Origin: Pleurocapsaceae cyanobacterium CSU_1_1
Lineage (GTDB): Bacteria > Cyanobacteriota > Cyanobacteriia > Cyanobacteriales > Xenococcaceae
Direction: 5' to 3'
Assembly (NCBI GenBank): GCA_012034765.1
Contig: JAAUOU010000026.1
Location: 1 to 44,439 of the forward strand
DNA length: 44,439 nt
Position numbers and translations under genes: made by a program. Of the stretch, positions 33,144 to 41,970 are shown piece by piece. Each line of letters opens with the position of its first letter. Position 1 is the stretch's first letter. Below the pieces are notes generated by a model that saw only the letters and a list, made by a program, of their open reading frames with translations, had not been told where the DNA came from and made no database searches.

Positions 33144-34382
33144 TTAAGCAAACCATTCTTCAACGGCTTCGGCTTTAGTGTTGGTATTGCGCGAAGGAGT
33201 CTCACGCTCAAAATTCATATGAATCGAACGAGTCTGTTCTCCGTCGATCGCTACTGCCTTAATGGGATAATCAATCACACCATCTTGGAAAGACATTTGA
33301 AAACGGAATGTACCATCAGAATTGAGCTTGATTTTGCGATCGCCAATTGTTACCGTAGCATCAGGTTCGGTTGCACCATAAACAATTAATTCTGCATCAG
33401 CCACTAGCCAGAACTTGCGTGGACGAGCCTCGGCTAAATTGCCCGAAAAACCAGCCCCAGACATATTTTGACCAGAAGCGGTGGGTACAGCCCACATGCC
33501 TGCCCCTGAAGGGAAAACATAGGAACTTACTGCTGCTTCAGGAGTTTGCTGCATCGAGCCGAACAATGAGCCAGCCATGCGCATTGATTCAGTATCTTTA
33601 GTCATACCAAAGACAGCATCATAAAGGCGATCGCCGCCACCTAGACCTGTAGCTGTAGCACCAGCACTCATAGATTGCTTCTTAGCAGGAGGAACTAAAT
33701 TGTACAGAGTATTACCCTGAAGACCATCTTCCCAATTGACGGTGATAAAGGCATCTTCAATCCAGTCGGAAGGATAGACAGGAGGGATACTAACGGTAGC
33801 TGATCGAGCCAATACTAACCAACGTCCATCAGCACAACGATAACCAATATCTGCTACATAATCGCGATCGCTGACGGGAATTGGCAGATACCATTCTCTA
33901 GCCATCTCATCACACAGATATTCCTGAACGCTGTGAGGTGCTTGATGATTGAGATCAACGTCGGTAACGTCATAAATACGAATTGCTAGTTGCTGTCCAC
34001 CCTGACGACGCAACTCTTCTTTGTGGTCATTAGGGACATCCCAGTAAGCATAAGCCCACTGTGGGTCACGAGGCATTAGCATGATTCGGCTTTCACCATA
34101 GCCGTCAGGAAGTTCTCCTAAATCCTGATCTACCGAAGCAAGAGTTTCCATCATATCCTCTTCCTGACCGACTTCAAATTTCGTCCCTTGCACTTGTTCC
34201 TCCTGCATATCTAATGAATCCTGAGAAAATCTTTCCTGTTCTGTGTTTTTAATTGCTTCTCGAATAGAAGTTAGCAGTTGCGACTTACGCATTCTGCTAT
34301 ATCGAGATATTTTGTATTCACTGGCAACTTTCCTTAGCTGCCTTAAAGTCATTTCTTCTAGTGGTGGTCGTTCTTTTGCCAT
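33144..34382 (-). CDS. DUF4912 protein with N-terminal Rho-N/SAP-like domain
   Basis: 412 residues. Residues 1-48 (MTLRQLRKVASEYKISRYSR, MRKSQLLTSI) match the Rho termination factor N-terminal or SAP-like helical domain, which can bind nucleic acid. The DUF4912 domain is about residues 88-215, with LMPRDPQWAYAYWDVPNDHK, IRIYDVTDVD and YVADIGYRCADGRWLVLARS. The C-terminal third contains a linker and a small beta domain (WLVADAELIVYGATEPDATV) that looks like a carbohydrate- or protein-binding fold. Function unknown. An upstream palindrome at 34642-34663 and its own terminator suggest a single-gene unit. Confidence 0.85.
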   Translation of the reverse strand: MAKERPPLEEMTLRQLRKVASEYKISRYSRMRKSQLLTSIREAIKNTEQERFSQDSLDMQEEQVQGTKFEVGQEEDMMETLASVDQDLGELPDGYGESRIMLMPRDPQWAYAYWDVPNDHKEELRRQGGQQLAIRIYDVTDVDLNHQAPHSVQEYLCDEMAREWYLPIPVSDRDYVADIGYRCADGRWLVLARSATVSIPPVYPSDWIEDAFITVNWEDGLQGNTLYNLVPPAKKQSMSAGATATGLGGGDRLYDAVFGMTKDTESMRMAGSLFGSMQQTPEAAVSSYVFPSGAGMWAVPTASGQNMSGAGFSGNLAEARPRKFWLVADAELIVYGATEPDATVTIGDRKIKLNSDGTFRFQMSFQDGVIDYPIKAVAIDGEQTRSIHMNFERETPSRNTNTKAEAVEEWFA

Positions 34383-34641
34383 TAACTTACAGCCCCTGAT
34401 TAATTAGACGTTGTTTAGCTGCTGGCAGCCATCTATAAGAGTCAGTAAAAGGTTTTAATCCTTTGTCTGCATCTTTTAACCTTAATTAGTCCGCGTCTAT
34501 TTAAATTATTTTTATTATGTGTACGAGTGTGGGAAAGGTTTTAACCACTTGAATCTGTTATAGCAATAAAATCCGTTTGGGGATCAAGTTATTACTAAGT
34601 ACTTTGGTTATTTTACGAGTTTGTTGGATTTGAAAGCTAGT

Positions 34642-34663
34642 TTTGTTATGAAATCATAACAAA
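34642..34663. promoter_or_regulatory. Perfect 10+10 palindrome (possible operator)
   Basis: TTTGTTATGA-aa-TCATAACAAA. The two-base centre is too small for a good RNA loop and fits a dimeric DNA-binding protein better. It lies in the spacer (34383-34704), about 260 bases upstream of the DUF4912 start and 42 bases past the stop of the small membrane protein gene. The rest of the spacer has no gene. Confidence 0.5.
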
Positions 34664-34704
34664 CTTTTAAAATCTGGGATCAAAAACGTCATGAATTAAT
34701 AACT

Positions 34705-35058
34705 TTAGAGTCGAAACCGATAATCATCAGTATCTGATGCGGGAAAATTATGGATTTTTTGCGCGGGATTAGCAGGATTTTGTTCTCTTCGCTCTATTAT
34801 TTTTTCTTGTTCTAGCTGATCTGGTTTTTTAGTCATACCAAATTTATGGAGCAAATAATATGCACCAATACCTAGAACTGCTCCCACTGCCAAGCCAAAA
34901 ATAATTAGCTTAATAAAAATGCTCTCAAGCTGTTTTTTGCGCACAGCAACACTTTCTGCTGATATATTGGCATCAATGTTATCCAAGTTTGGATCTGAAC
35001 TATTATTTTGAGCATTTTGAGATTGATCTTGGTTGAAATCATCTTGTGGCTGAAACAT
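34705..35058 (-). CDS. Small single-pass membrane protein, unknown
   Basis: 117 residues from the ATG at 35058; the frame stays open upstream to 35142, but those residues overlap the ribosomal operon terminator and are unlikely. The first 45 residues are Gln/Asn/Asp-rich and disordered (MFQPQDDFNQDQSQNAQ). One membrane helix follows (LIIFGLAVGAVLGIGAYYLL, about 61-80). The C-terminus is charged and ends DTDDYRFRL. I recognise no family. Confidence 0.65.
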   Translation of the reverse strand: MFQPQDDFNQDQSQNAQNNSSDPNLDNIDANISAESVAVRKKQLESIFIKLIIFGLAVGAVLGIGAYYLLHKFGMTKKPDQLEQEKIIERREQNPANPAQKIHNFPASDTDDYRFRL

Positions 35059-35130
35059 TAAGAGTACAATCCTCAATTTAATTAGAGTAATAGACTTACT
35101 GATTGTCTTATTTAATTTAGCCAAAGCACA

Positions 35131-35155
35131 AAAAACACCCACTAAGGTGAGTGTT
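35131..35155 (-). terminator. Intrinsic terminator of the rplU-rpmA operon
   Basis: On the minus strand AACACTCAC (35155-35147) pairs with GTGGGTGTT (35142-35134), with one G-U wobble and a 4-base loop, followed by TTTT. It lies 53 bases after the rpmA stop. The wobble position forms only in minus-strand RNA. Confidence 0.85.
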
Positions 35156-35207
35156 TTGTGTTTAAATCGAATAAAATTTAACGCTGGTTTAACGCTGGTG
35201 AAAATAT

Positions 35208-35477
35208 CTAGACTGAGCTTTCAGCGATAGGATAAACGCTTACTTTCTTTTGACTTCTGGTTCTATACTCAAATTTCACCTCGCCGTGAATCAAAGCATA
35301 TAAGGTGTCATCATTACCCCGACCAACATTATTACCTGGATATACGCTAGTTCCTCTTTGACGAACTAAAATGCTGCCAGCAGTAACTTCTTCACCACCA
35401 TAACGCTTGACACCCAAACGTTTAGAGTTAGAATCACGACCGTTACGTGTACTACCCGTTCCCTTCTTATGAGCCAT
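35208..35477 (-). CDS. rpmA: 50S ribosomal protein L27
   Basis: 89 residues, full length. Begins [20 protein letters not shown] after Met, then [20 protein letters not shown] and [20 protein letters not shown], all standard for L27. The N-terminus reaches the peptidyl-transferase centre of the ribosome. There is no Firmicutes-type cleaved N-terminal extension. It follows rplU after 50 bases and precedes a strong terminator, the usual rplU-rpmA arrangement. Confidence 0.98.
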   Translation of the reverse strand: MAHKKGTGSTRNGRDSNSKRLGVKRYGGEEVTAGSILVRQRGTSVYPGNNVGRGNDDTLYALIHGEVKFEYRTRSQKKVSVYPIAESSV

Positions 35478-35527
35478 GTTTTTTCCCTTGCTGTAATATC
35501 TAAATTTAGATTGTAGTTAAAAATTTG

Positions 35528-35893
35528 CTATTCTGCTGCTACTGCTGTTTCTGTTTCTGCTTGAGCAACCACTGAACCATTGATACTAATCGAATCGATC
35601 ATTAAGCGAGTCAATTCTTGACGGTGACCACGCTTTTTACGAGTTTTCTTTTTGGGCTGCATTTTGTAGACAATTACTTTTTTGCCCCGTCTGTGACGCA
35701 TTACTGTACCTTCTACGGTAGCACCTTCAACATAGGGACGACCCACGTTAACTTCATTGTCATTGTTAACTAACAAAACTTTATCGATGGTATAGCCCGC
35801 TTCAGGTTCGGCATCTAATAAGTTGATGTCATAAAAACGACCTGGTTCAACTATGATTTGCGTTCCACCTATTTCTACAATTGCGTAAGTCAT
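35528..35893 (-). CDS. rplU: 50S ribosomal protein L21
   Basis: 121 residues from the ATG at 35893; the frame is open 19 codons further upstream, but [20 protein letters not shown] is the normal L21 start and AAGAGA lies about 8-13 bases before it. Continues [35 protein letters not shown] and the basic [20 protein letters not shown], which binds 23S rRNA. The C-terminal extension ([19 protein letters not shown]) is alanine/glutamate-rich, as in other cyanobacteria. Confidence 0.97.
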   Translation of the reverse strand: MTYAIVEIGGTQIIVEPGRFYDINLLDAEPEAGYTIDKVLLVNNDNEVNVGRPYVEGATVEGTVMRHRRGKKVIVYKMQPKKKTRKKRGHRQELTRLMIDSISINGSVVAQAETETAVAAE

Positions 35894-36286
35894 AAAATTT
35901 TTCTCTTCTAAGATTGCCGTAAGGGTAGCCGAGTAAAAGTAGAAATCCACCAGATGTTAATCATGTCAATTTCTTAATTTCGCCCTGACATTTTAATGTT
36001 TAACCCGCTCCGAGCAAGTTACCTAATGCCCAATCTATAATCATCTTTATTTTCTGGAGTTTTGTCAAGCGGATTTTACTGACTAATTGTTTTAAAAGTT
36101 TTAAAATGGCTTCAAAAACTTTAATAAAGCGTTCTTATGCTAGCTACTAATGTTGCTTAGAAATTTACTTTAACTAAACTATACGTTAACCAAACTATAT
36201 TTATTAATTGGTTCAAAATCTTTTTTAAGTATTTACATTTACGTATATACCGAGTACCATTTGTTTGTCATCAGTAGACAGCATTT

Positions 36287-36311
36287 ATAAAAGACTGTCT
36301 CAGTCTTTTAT
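36287..36311 (+). promoter_or_regulatory. Perfect 11-bp hairpin upstream of the PhyH gene
   Basis: ATAAAAGACTG-tct-CAGTCTTTTAT, 37 bases before the PhyH-family ATG. Loop of three bases. No T-run after it, but the second arm itself is T-rich (CTTTTATGTTTATT). Possibly an attenuator, a transcript 5' end structure, or a terminator of an upstream leader. The spacer 35894-36286 has no gene and should hold the divergent promoters. Confidence 0.55.
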
Positions 36312-36348
36312 GTTTATTACTAGTACAATTTAGCTTAATTTCATACTT

Positions 36349-37317
36349 ATGTATTTTGTTAATGTTTTAGAGGATCTAAATAGACAGATCTCTTGCAGAT
36401 TCACCTGCTTAAAAATAAGATTAAAGCTAGAAAAACACTATCAATATTTGATAAAGGGCAAGAAAAACTCTAGATGGTTATTGATGTTTGTTATAGCTAG
36501 ATTGCCTTGGGGACGAAATTTGGGTGAATTCTTCTATCGCGATCGCTACCTAACACAAAAGCAAAATTATTATGGAACAAAAGTATCATCAATTTTCAAA
36601 GATACAGATTCGGAAAAAGCGGTAAAACTAATTAAACAAGATGGCTATTATTTGGGATTGCAGCTTTCTCAGCCAATCTTAAAAGAAGTCTTGGAATATG
36701 CGTACACTGCAAACATTAGCATTGATGGCAAGCGTGGTTTTGAATTTAAATATAGCAACAAAAATCAGGCTGCCAAGCAATATAATTGTCAAATTATTAC
36801 TGCGAACTACTTAGCAATTAACTCTGAATGTTTAGCCATGCAGAAGCTAAGTAACGACCCAAAACTGAGAGAAATTGCGACAAAATATTTGGGAAAAGAA
36901 CCTGTCTTAGTTCGTAGTCAAATGGGCTGGACTTTTATTGGCAGCAAACAAGCCTATGCCCAAAAAGGAGAGACTGGTATCCCAACGCTTCGATTTCATT
37001 ATGATTTAGATGATTATCGCGCTCTCAAATTCTTCTTTTATCTGACAGACGTAGATTCCTTGAGTGGTTCTCATCGCTGTGTTGCGGGTAGCCATAAAAA
37101 ACGTAAATTGTTACACTATCTTGTCAGAAGTCAATCCGATCAAAAAATTGCCGACTACTACGGTTTAGAAAGTGTAGTTAATATTTGTGGTCGAGCAGGA
37201 TTTGGCTTTGCAGAAGATCCTTTTTGTTTTCATCGTGGATCTCCCCCAACTACTGCACCTCGATTGATGATTCAGCTAGAATTTGCCCTTAATGATTACG
37301 GCATGTGGGAGCTTTAG
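36349..37317 (+). CDS. PhyH-like Fe(II)/2-oxoglutarate dioxygenase
   Basis: 322 residues. The N-terminal 95 residues are basic and include a hydrophobic patch (RWLLMFVIARLPWGRNLGEF). The catalytic core has the metal motif H-Y-D in TLRFHYDLDDYRALKFFFYL, then DSLSGSHRCVAGSHKKRKL and the distal FCFHRGSPPTTAPRLMIQLE, which gives the second His and the 2-oxoglutarate Arg. These are the marks of phytanoyl-CoA-dioxygenase-family enzymes. Substrate unknown; such enzymes hydroxylate lipids, amino acids or natural products. It is alone on the plus strand between rplU and chlB. Confidence 0.75.
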   Translation: MYFVNVLEDLNRQISCRFTCLKIRLKLEKHYQYLIKGKKNSRWLLMFVIARLPWGRNLGEFFYRDRYLTQKQNYYGTKVSSIFKDTDSEKAVKLIKQDGYYLGLQLSQPILKEVLEYAYTANISIDGKRGFEFKYSNKNQAAKQYNCQIITANYLAINSECLAMQKLSNDPKLREIATKYLGKEPVLVRSQMGWTFIGSKQAYAQKGETGIPTLRFHYDLDDYRALKFFFYLTDVDSLSGSHRCVAGSHKKRKLLHYLVRSQSDQKIADYYGLESVVNICGRAGFGFAEDPFCFHRGSPPTTAPRLMIQLEFALNDYGMWEL

Positions 37318-37324
37318 GAACTAA

Positions 37325-37360
37325 AGTCCGATCTAAATCTTAGATTATCTGGATCGGACT
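37325..37360. other. Hairpin between the convergent PhyH and chlB genes
   Basis: agtccgatc (37325-37333) pairs with gatcggact (37352-37360), 9 bp, loop 18 bases. It lies 8 bases after the PhyH stop and 60 bases from the chlB stop. No T-run on either side, so it is at most a weak bidirectional terminator or a transcript-end stabiliser. Confidence 0.5.
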
Positions 37361-37420
37361 GATTGTTAATTGGTTTTAATTATTTACCCTGTTTTGGCAA
37401 ACAGAATAGCTAAGAACTTG

Positions 37421-38947
37421 TTATGCACCTACTGATTCTTTGGCAGCATACATTACTTCAAGAGTAATTTCGGACATATTGCGATCGCGGGCAAATTTTT
37501 CAGTATTGCGCTTGACCTTGCCGCGAACAAAACCAGGAATTTTACCAAGTTCGACTTTGGCTTCTTTGTCCCAATTGAGATCCGAGTCGGCAGAGATCCC
37601 TTTAGTAATTACTTCTTTAGTATCGTGTCCCCCAAAGATTTCTAACAGGTGATCTTCCATTCCCAGAGTAAAGGAGTTGTAAACTAAATCGGCGATCTGG
37701 TTTGTGCCTTCATAACCCATAAAAGGCTTATAACCAATGGGGAAATTTTGAATATGAATTGGCGCTGCAATCACACCGCAGGGAATATCTAACCGCTTAC
37801 CGACATGACGTTCCATCTGAGTACCAAAAATAGCTGAAGGTTCAAGACGAGCGATCGCATCACCGATTTCGGCATTATCTTCACTAATGAGAACTTCATC
37901 ACAATATTCGCTCACCTGTTCTCTAAACCAGTCGGAGTCATACTTACAGTAAGTACCAGCTAAGACAACCTGAATACCCATTTCCCTAGCGAGAATTTTG
38001 GTCATAGCCACGGCGTGAGTATTATCCCCAAAGACAACGGCTTTTTTCCCTGTCAGATTTTGACAGTCAATGGAACGAGAAAACCAAGCTGCTTGAGAAA
38101 CGTATAGGGTTTGGTTATTAATATAGTCTTCGTAATCGACTTCTGCACCCTGCTGATTAATTACCTGCTGTATTTTACGGATGCAACGGGCTGTTTCGAC
38201 TACTCCCATTGGCGCAATATCGACATAGGGCATAGCAAACTCAGCTTCTAAGTATTGGGCCGTCATCATGCCCAATTCACGATAGGGAACAAGATTAAAC
38301 CAGGCGCGAGGCAAGTTTCTCAAGTTATGTACCGAAGCACCATCAGGAATAACTTCGTTAACTTCAATCCCCAAGTCTGTCATCAGGCGTTTTAACTCAG
38401 TACAGTCATGCTGATTATGGAAGCCGAGAGTAGAAATCCCAATAATATTTACGGTCGGTTTTTCAGTTTTACCTGTAGGTAGTTGCTCTTGTTTACGTGC
38501 CTTCTCTAGATAATATTTAACTACCTGATGTAGAGTGCGATCGGCTGCTTGGAGTTCGTTATAGCGATAGTGATTAACATCCGCCAGCATCACATCTCCC
38601 TTAGTATCCATCGAAGCACGACTAACAAAGTTTTGTAAATCTTCCTGCAAGATGCTGGAAGTACAGGTAGGAGTAAGCACAATTAGATCTGGGCTTTCTT
38701 CTCGGTCTTTGCGAGTAATATTATCTACAACCTTTTCTTGAGAACCTCTGGCTAAAACATTGCGATCGACAACACTTGCGGTGACTGGCGTAAAATTGCG
38801 CTCCCTTTCCAGCATTGAACGCATGACGTTGAAGTAATCATCTCCTAAAGGTGCGTGCATAATTGCATGAACGTTTTTGAATGAGCTGGCAATACGTAGC
38901 GTGCCAATGTGTGCTGGACCAGCATACATCCAGTAGGCTAATTTCAT
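37421..38947 (-). CDS. chlB: Light-independent protochlorophyllide reductase subunit B
   Basis: 508 residues, full length. Begins [20 protein letters not shown], the conserved ChlB start, and has [35 protein letters not shown] and [16 protein letters not shown]. With ChlN it forms the nitrogenase-like component that reduces protochlorophyllide in the dark, receiving electrons from ChlL. The C-terminal domain ([20 protein letters not shown] and on) is the PCP-red region. chlL and chlN are not adjacent; separate location of chlB is normal in cyanobacteria. The enzyme is oxygen-sensitive. Confidence 0.98.
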   Translation of the reverse strand: MKLAYWMYAGPAHIGTLRIASSFKNVHAIMHAPLGDDYFNVMRSMLERERNFTPVTASVVDRNVLARGSQEKVVDNITRKDREESPDLIVLTPTCTSSILQEDLQNFVSRASMDTKGDVMLADVNHYRYNELQAADRTLHQVVKYYLEKARKQEQLPTGKTEKPTVNIIGISTLGFHNQHDCTELKRLMTDLGIEVNEVIPDGASVHNLRNLPRAWFNLVPYRELGMMTAQYLEAEFAMPYVDIAPMGVVETARCIRKIQQVINQQGAEVDYEDYINNQTLYVSQAAWFSRSIDCQNLTGKKAVVFGDNTHAVAMTKILAREMGIQVVLAGTYCKYDSDWFREQVSEYCDEVLISEDNAEIGDAIARLEPSAIFGTQMERHVGKRLDIPCGVIAAPIHIQNFPIGYKPFMGYEGTNQIADLVYNSFTLGMEDHLLEIFGGHDTKEVITKGISADSDLNWDKEAKVELGKIPGFVRGKVKRNTEKFARDRNMSEITLEVMYAAKESVGA

Positions 38948-39555
38948 AAGTCTTCTCTCCTAGGTAAAGTTGACGCGATTTGTGCAAATGTTGGGACAGA
39001 AAATAACGCTATATTTTAAAATCTTGCTCTTTATTGTCTCAGAAATAGGTGAGTAGATGTAATCAACTAATGTTGTCAGATACAATGCTCACGAGCAAGG
39101 CTACAAGCATCATCATTCCTGATGTGGAGCAGTTTTTTGTTGTCTGTTAAAACATTTTTAATGCAATAAATCTTAATATTGATCGCATTAAAAATTAAAC
39201 ATTTTAAAATAATCAAAAATACCAATCTTATTTAAATTTAATATTTCAAATTTAATATATCTATTATATTTATGCTGTGTTGTTCAAGCTAATTATAATA
39301 AGATAATTAAGATTGAAGCTATTTACTAGCAAATTTCTCTCTCATATTCTTGGTTTATGTTAAGATTTATGAATAATCTGAAAATTACATCCTAGTTGCT
39401 AGTGAATATCTGTGACAAAAGTTGTAATATGAAAAATAAACAGGTAAGCTTGGCTTTAATTCATGTTCACGATCAATAGTGAGTGACTAATAGCCAAAAG
39501 GTATATAGACAATAAAGTAACTGAAGTTAGGAAACTCCTAAGGGGCTGTTATCCG
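38948..39555. other. Long AT-rich spacer upstream of chlB
   Basis: About 600 bases between divergent chlB and the small gene at 39556. It should contain the chlB promoter. Visible structures are a weak CATCA/TGATG hairpin followed by TTTTTT near 39110-39140, and TTAGGA-aac-TCCTAA (39527-39541) just before the small gene. No open frame of note. Confidence 0.45.
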
Positions 39556-39696
39556 ATGGATTATATAGATAAAATACTCGAAAAATTAAAAGATATAGCT
39601 CGAAAACTAATTGAAATATTGCTGGGTCCTGAAGCAGAGCCAGAAAGGGAGACAATCCCCATTCCTGTTGATAGTCGTCAACGTCGTTATCATTAG
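39556..39696 (+). CDS. 46-residue small protein upstream of aroQ
   Basis: ATG to TAG with 46 codons. Residues 1-24 form an amphipathic basic helix (MDYIDKILEKLKDIARKLIE, then ILLG). A proline- and glutamate-rich turn (PEAEPERETIPIPV) and the tail DSRQRRYH follow. No signal peptide. The biased, protein-like composition and the hairpin TTAGGA/TCCTAA just upstream support a real gene. I recall similar short proteins near aroQ in cyanobacteria but cannot confirm it. The aroQ start is 35 bases beyond its stop, so cotranscription is likely. A membrane-surface or RNA-binding helix is possible. Confidence 0.6.
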   Translation: MDYIDKILEKLKDIARKLIEILLGPEAEPERETIPIPVDSRQRRYH

Positions 39697-39731
39697 AGTG
39701 GCAAATTCAGCTTCGTTAGCAGTGAGTTATT

Positions 39732-40187
39732 TTGTCTGAGATTAGCGTGTTAGTCTTACATGGCCCTAACTTGAATTTACTAGGGCTCAGAGAGCCTGCT
39801 GTCTATGGTAAAACTACCTTGGCTCAGATTAACGAATCACTGAATTTGAGTGCTACAAAATTGCAGGTAAAGCTCACTTCCTTGCAATCAAATCATGAAG
39901 GCAGTCTGGTAGATGCAATACATAATGCCAGAGATGTTCACACAGGAATTTTAATCAATCCAGGAGCTTACACTCATACTAGTGTTGCAATTAGAGATGC
40001 TTTGGTAGCAGTGATGATACCCACTGTAGAAATACATCTAAGCAATATATATACTAGAGAAGAGTTTCGGCATCATTCATATATTGCGCCTGTGGCTATT
40101 GGGCAAATTAGCGGTTTTGGTGCAGATAGCTATTATTTAGGATTGCAAGCACTGATTAACTATTTAAAAAGCAGTCCAGTCGAGTAA
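39732..40187 (+). CDS. aroQ: 3-dehydroquinate dehydratase, type II
   Basis: 151 residues from a TTG start. Third step of the shikimate pathway: 3-dehydroquinate to 3-dehydroshikimate, cytoplasmic dodecamer. Motifs: [19 protein letters not shown] with the lid, [39 protein letters not shown] and [20 protein letters not shown] with the catalytic His. The catalytic Tyr in REPAVYG is present. TTG is the only near start before [10 protein letters not shown]; no ATG fits. It follows the 46-residue gene. Confidence 0.95.
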   Translation: MSEISVLVLHGPNLNLLGLREPAVYGKTTLAQINESLNLSATKLQVKLTSLQSNHEGSLVDAIHNARDVHTGILINPGAYTHTSVAIRDALVAVMIPTVEIHLSNIYTREEFRHHSYIAPVAIGQISGFGADSYYLGLQALINYLKSSPVE

Positions 40188-40320
40188 TCTTGCTTGCTTA
40201 ATATCTGGCTTTTGTTGATAAGAGCGATCGCCTCTATTGTCATTAAAGTTTTAGTTCAGTTACTTATTACTGGTCATTTTTTAATAGTGGCGTTAGTCTA
40301 TTCTTTTTGAGAATCTTGTT

Positions 40321-40623
40321 ATGGACTACAAAAAGTATAATTTACCTCAAAGACTAGTTACAGGAGCAACGAAGAAATCCCAAGAAGCCCAAGTACCCAC
40401 TGCTATTGGTGGAGATGGTCAAATTGGCTCAAACCTTAATATTCGCTGGACTCCTCGTAGGCGTGTTATAGCAGCAACAGTATTAGGAGTTCCTTTTTTG
40501 TTAGCAACAGCGGTAGCGTTTAAGTCAGGTTACACTTTAATGGGGATAATCTTAGTAGGAGTAGCAGTTTTTGTCGGGTTGATGTATTTGGCTTTACGTT
40601 ACATCGAGGCGAATGAATTTTAA
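40321..40623 (+). CDS. Small two-helix membrane protein, unknown
   Basis: 100 residues. Residues 1-45 are polar (MDYKKYNLPQRLVTGATKKS and on, ending NIRWTPRRR). Two hydrophobic helices follow (VIAATVLGVPFLLATAVAF and LMGIILVGVAVFVGLMYLAL), and the end is YIEANEF. The positive-inside rule puts the N-terminus in the cytoplasm. It is probably a conserved cyanobacterial protein, but I cannot name a family. Convergent with the methyltransferase, 24 bases apart. Confidence 0.7.
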   Translation: MDYKKYNLPQRLVTGATKKSQEAQVPTAIGGDGQIGSNLNIRWTPRRRVIAATVLGVPFLLATAVAFKSGYTLMGIILVGVAVFVGLMYLALRYIEANEF

Positions 40624-40647
40624 TGCCACAACGCCATAGTTTGCTGG

Positions 40648-41565
40648 TTACTGCGCTTGGGCAATAATGATCCTGTGTCGAGGAGTGGTGACAGAAATAT
40701 GTGGAGTAGTAAAGCCTGCTGCGATGAATGTTTGCTCCATATCTAAACTAAAGTACTGATCCAAATAGGGTTCAGTACTTTTAAGTAGAGTCAATATATA
40801 AGGGGGCATTTTCTGAAATACTGACGATTGAGGATTCATGTCCATAATGGATAAATAACCTCCTGGACGTAGCAAACGATGAGCTTCCGTAATAATTGCC
40901 TGCGCTGCGCTGGTGGGAAGCTCATGAAATACTAAGCAGGCTGAAACTAAATCAAAACTTTGAGAGGCTAAACCTGTAGATTCAGCAGCAGCATTAATCC
41001 ATTGAATATGATGTTGCTGCTGTTTTGCGCGATATTGAGCTACCGCGAGAAAGTACGGAGAAAGATCGATCCCTGTGATCTGTGCTAGGGGATAGACTTC
41101 CTGTAGGGCAATACTGCTCATTCCGACACCACAACCAAGATCGAGAATTGTTTGGGGGGTAGTTGCTACATGTTCCTGTAATGCCTGATGATAACTTTGC
41201 CTGAGCATAGTATCGCCGTTAACACCAACTTCTGCCCAAATTTTGGCATGGACAGAGCGAGCCGCCGATTCTACTTCCCAAGCAGCTTTCCAGCTTAAAT
41301 TGCCTTCTGAATAAGCGTGAAAAGAAGTAGTGTAATAGTCTGGATATTTGAGGTCTGGATTTTGGATTTGAGTAAAATCTTTAGACCAATTGCGATCGCT
41401 TAACTGCTGAACATTTTCTCGCCAGGGGACACCCATCACCTCAGCACGCCGAATCATCATCTGACGAGCGCGGGATTTGGCAAAGTCAGCTAAAGGCTTA
41501 ATTGACAAGATACCCTGCACCAAACGAGAGGTTAGATTCATTTTGGGTTGAGAAGTAACAGTCAT
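40648..41565 (-). CDS. Class I SAM-dependent methyltransferase
   Basis: 305 residues. The N-terminal 130 residues are specific to this group (RARQMMIRRAEVMGVPWREN and YPDYYTTSFHAYSEGNLSW). The Rossmann methyltransferase domain has motif I ILDLGCGVGMSSIALQEVYP, then ITGIDLSPYFLAVAQYRAKQ, FDLVSACLVFHELPTSAAQA and LLRPGGYLSIMDMNPQ. Members resemble those acting on small molecules or quinones, but the substrate is unknown. Stand-alone, minus strand. Confidence 0.88.
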   Translation of the reverse strand: MTVTSQPKMNLTSRLVQGILSIKPLADFAKSRARQMMIRRAEVMGVPWRENVQQLSDRNWSKDFTQIQNPDLKYPDYYTTSFHAYSEGNLSWKAAWEVESAARSVHAKIWAEVGVNGDTMLRQSYHQALQEHVATTPQTILDLGCGVGMSSIALQEVYPLAQITGIDLSPYFLAVAQYRAKQQQHHIQWINAAAESTGLASQSFDLVSACLVFHELPTSAAQAIITEAHRLLRPGGYLSIMDMNPQSSVFQKMPPYILTLLKSTEPYLDQYFSLDMEQTFIAAGFTTPHISVTTPRHRIIIAQAQ

Positions 41566-41838
41566 TGCTATATGTCTGAAGGTTTATTTGTTGAATTGCT
41601 CTTATTGTAGAATGCTTACTCCCTCAGATAACTAAAAAATAGTTACCAACGTTGATAAGAGCGATCGCTGTAATCAAAATTTACAACCTAACATAAGTTG
41701 AATGTCCCAGTTTTATGAAGTTAAGATGAAGTTAATCTTTGTTTGAGCAAGATTAGATGAACATATTAATGATTCAAGAAAGTTATGAAATAATAAATTT
41801 AAGACTAGATATTCATTATTATTTACCAATTTTGAAAG

Positions 41839-41868
41839 GTGCGTCCTTAGACAACGCGCTTTTTTTTT
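41839..41868 (+). terminator. Intrinsic terminator with T9, no clear gene upstream
   Basis: GTGCGT (41839-41844) pairs with ACGCGC (41854-41859), one G-U wobble, 9-base loop, then nine Ts. On the plus strand it has no recognised gene before it: the 61-codon frame 41757-41942 runs through it and looks spurious. It may end a small RNA transcribed from the spacer 41566-41838, or be the terminator of a short leader of the ABC gene. Confidence 0.6.
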
Positions 41869-41970
41869 ATCAATTTTTTGTAATCTATTTTACATTTTCA
41901 CTTCAAACCAAATTGACAGTAACGATCTCTGGTGTAGACTGATGACTACCATAATTACCCTGAGATCCCT

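Noticed and set aside
41757-41942. 61-codon plus-strand frame
   Set aside because: It runs through a T9 intrinsic terminator and encodes a Phe/Tyr/Leu-rich string expected from AT-rich spacer.
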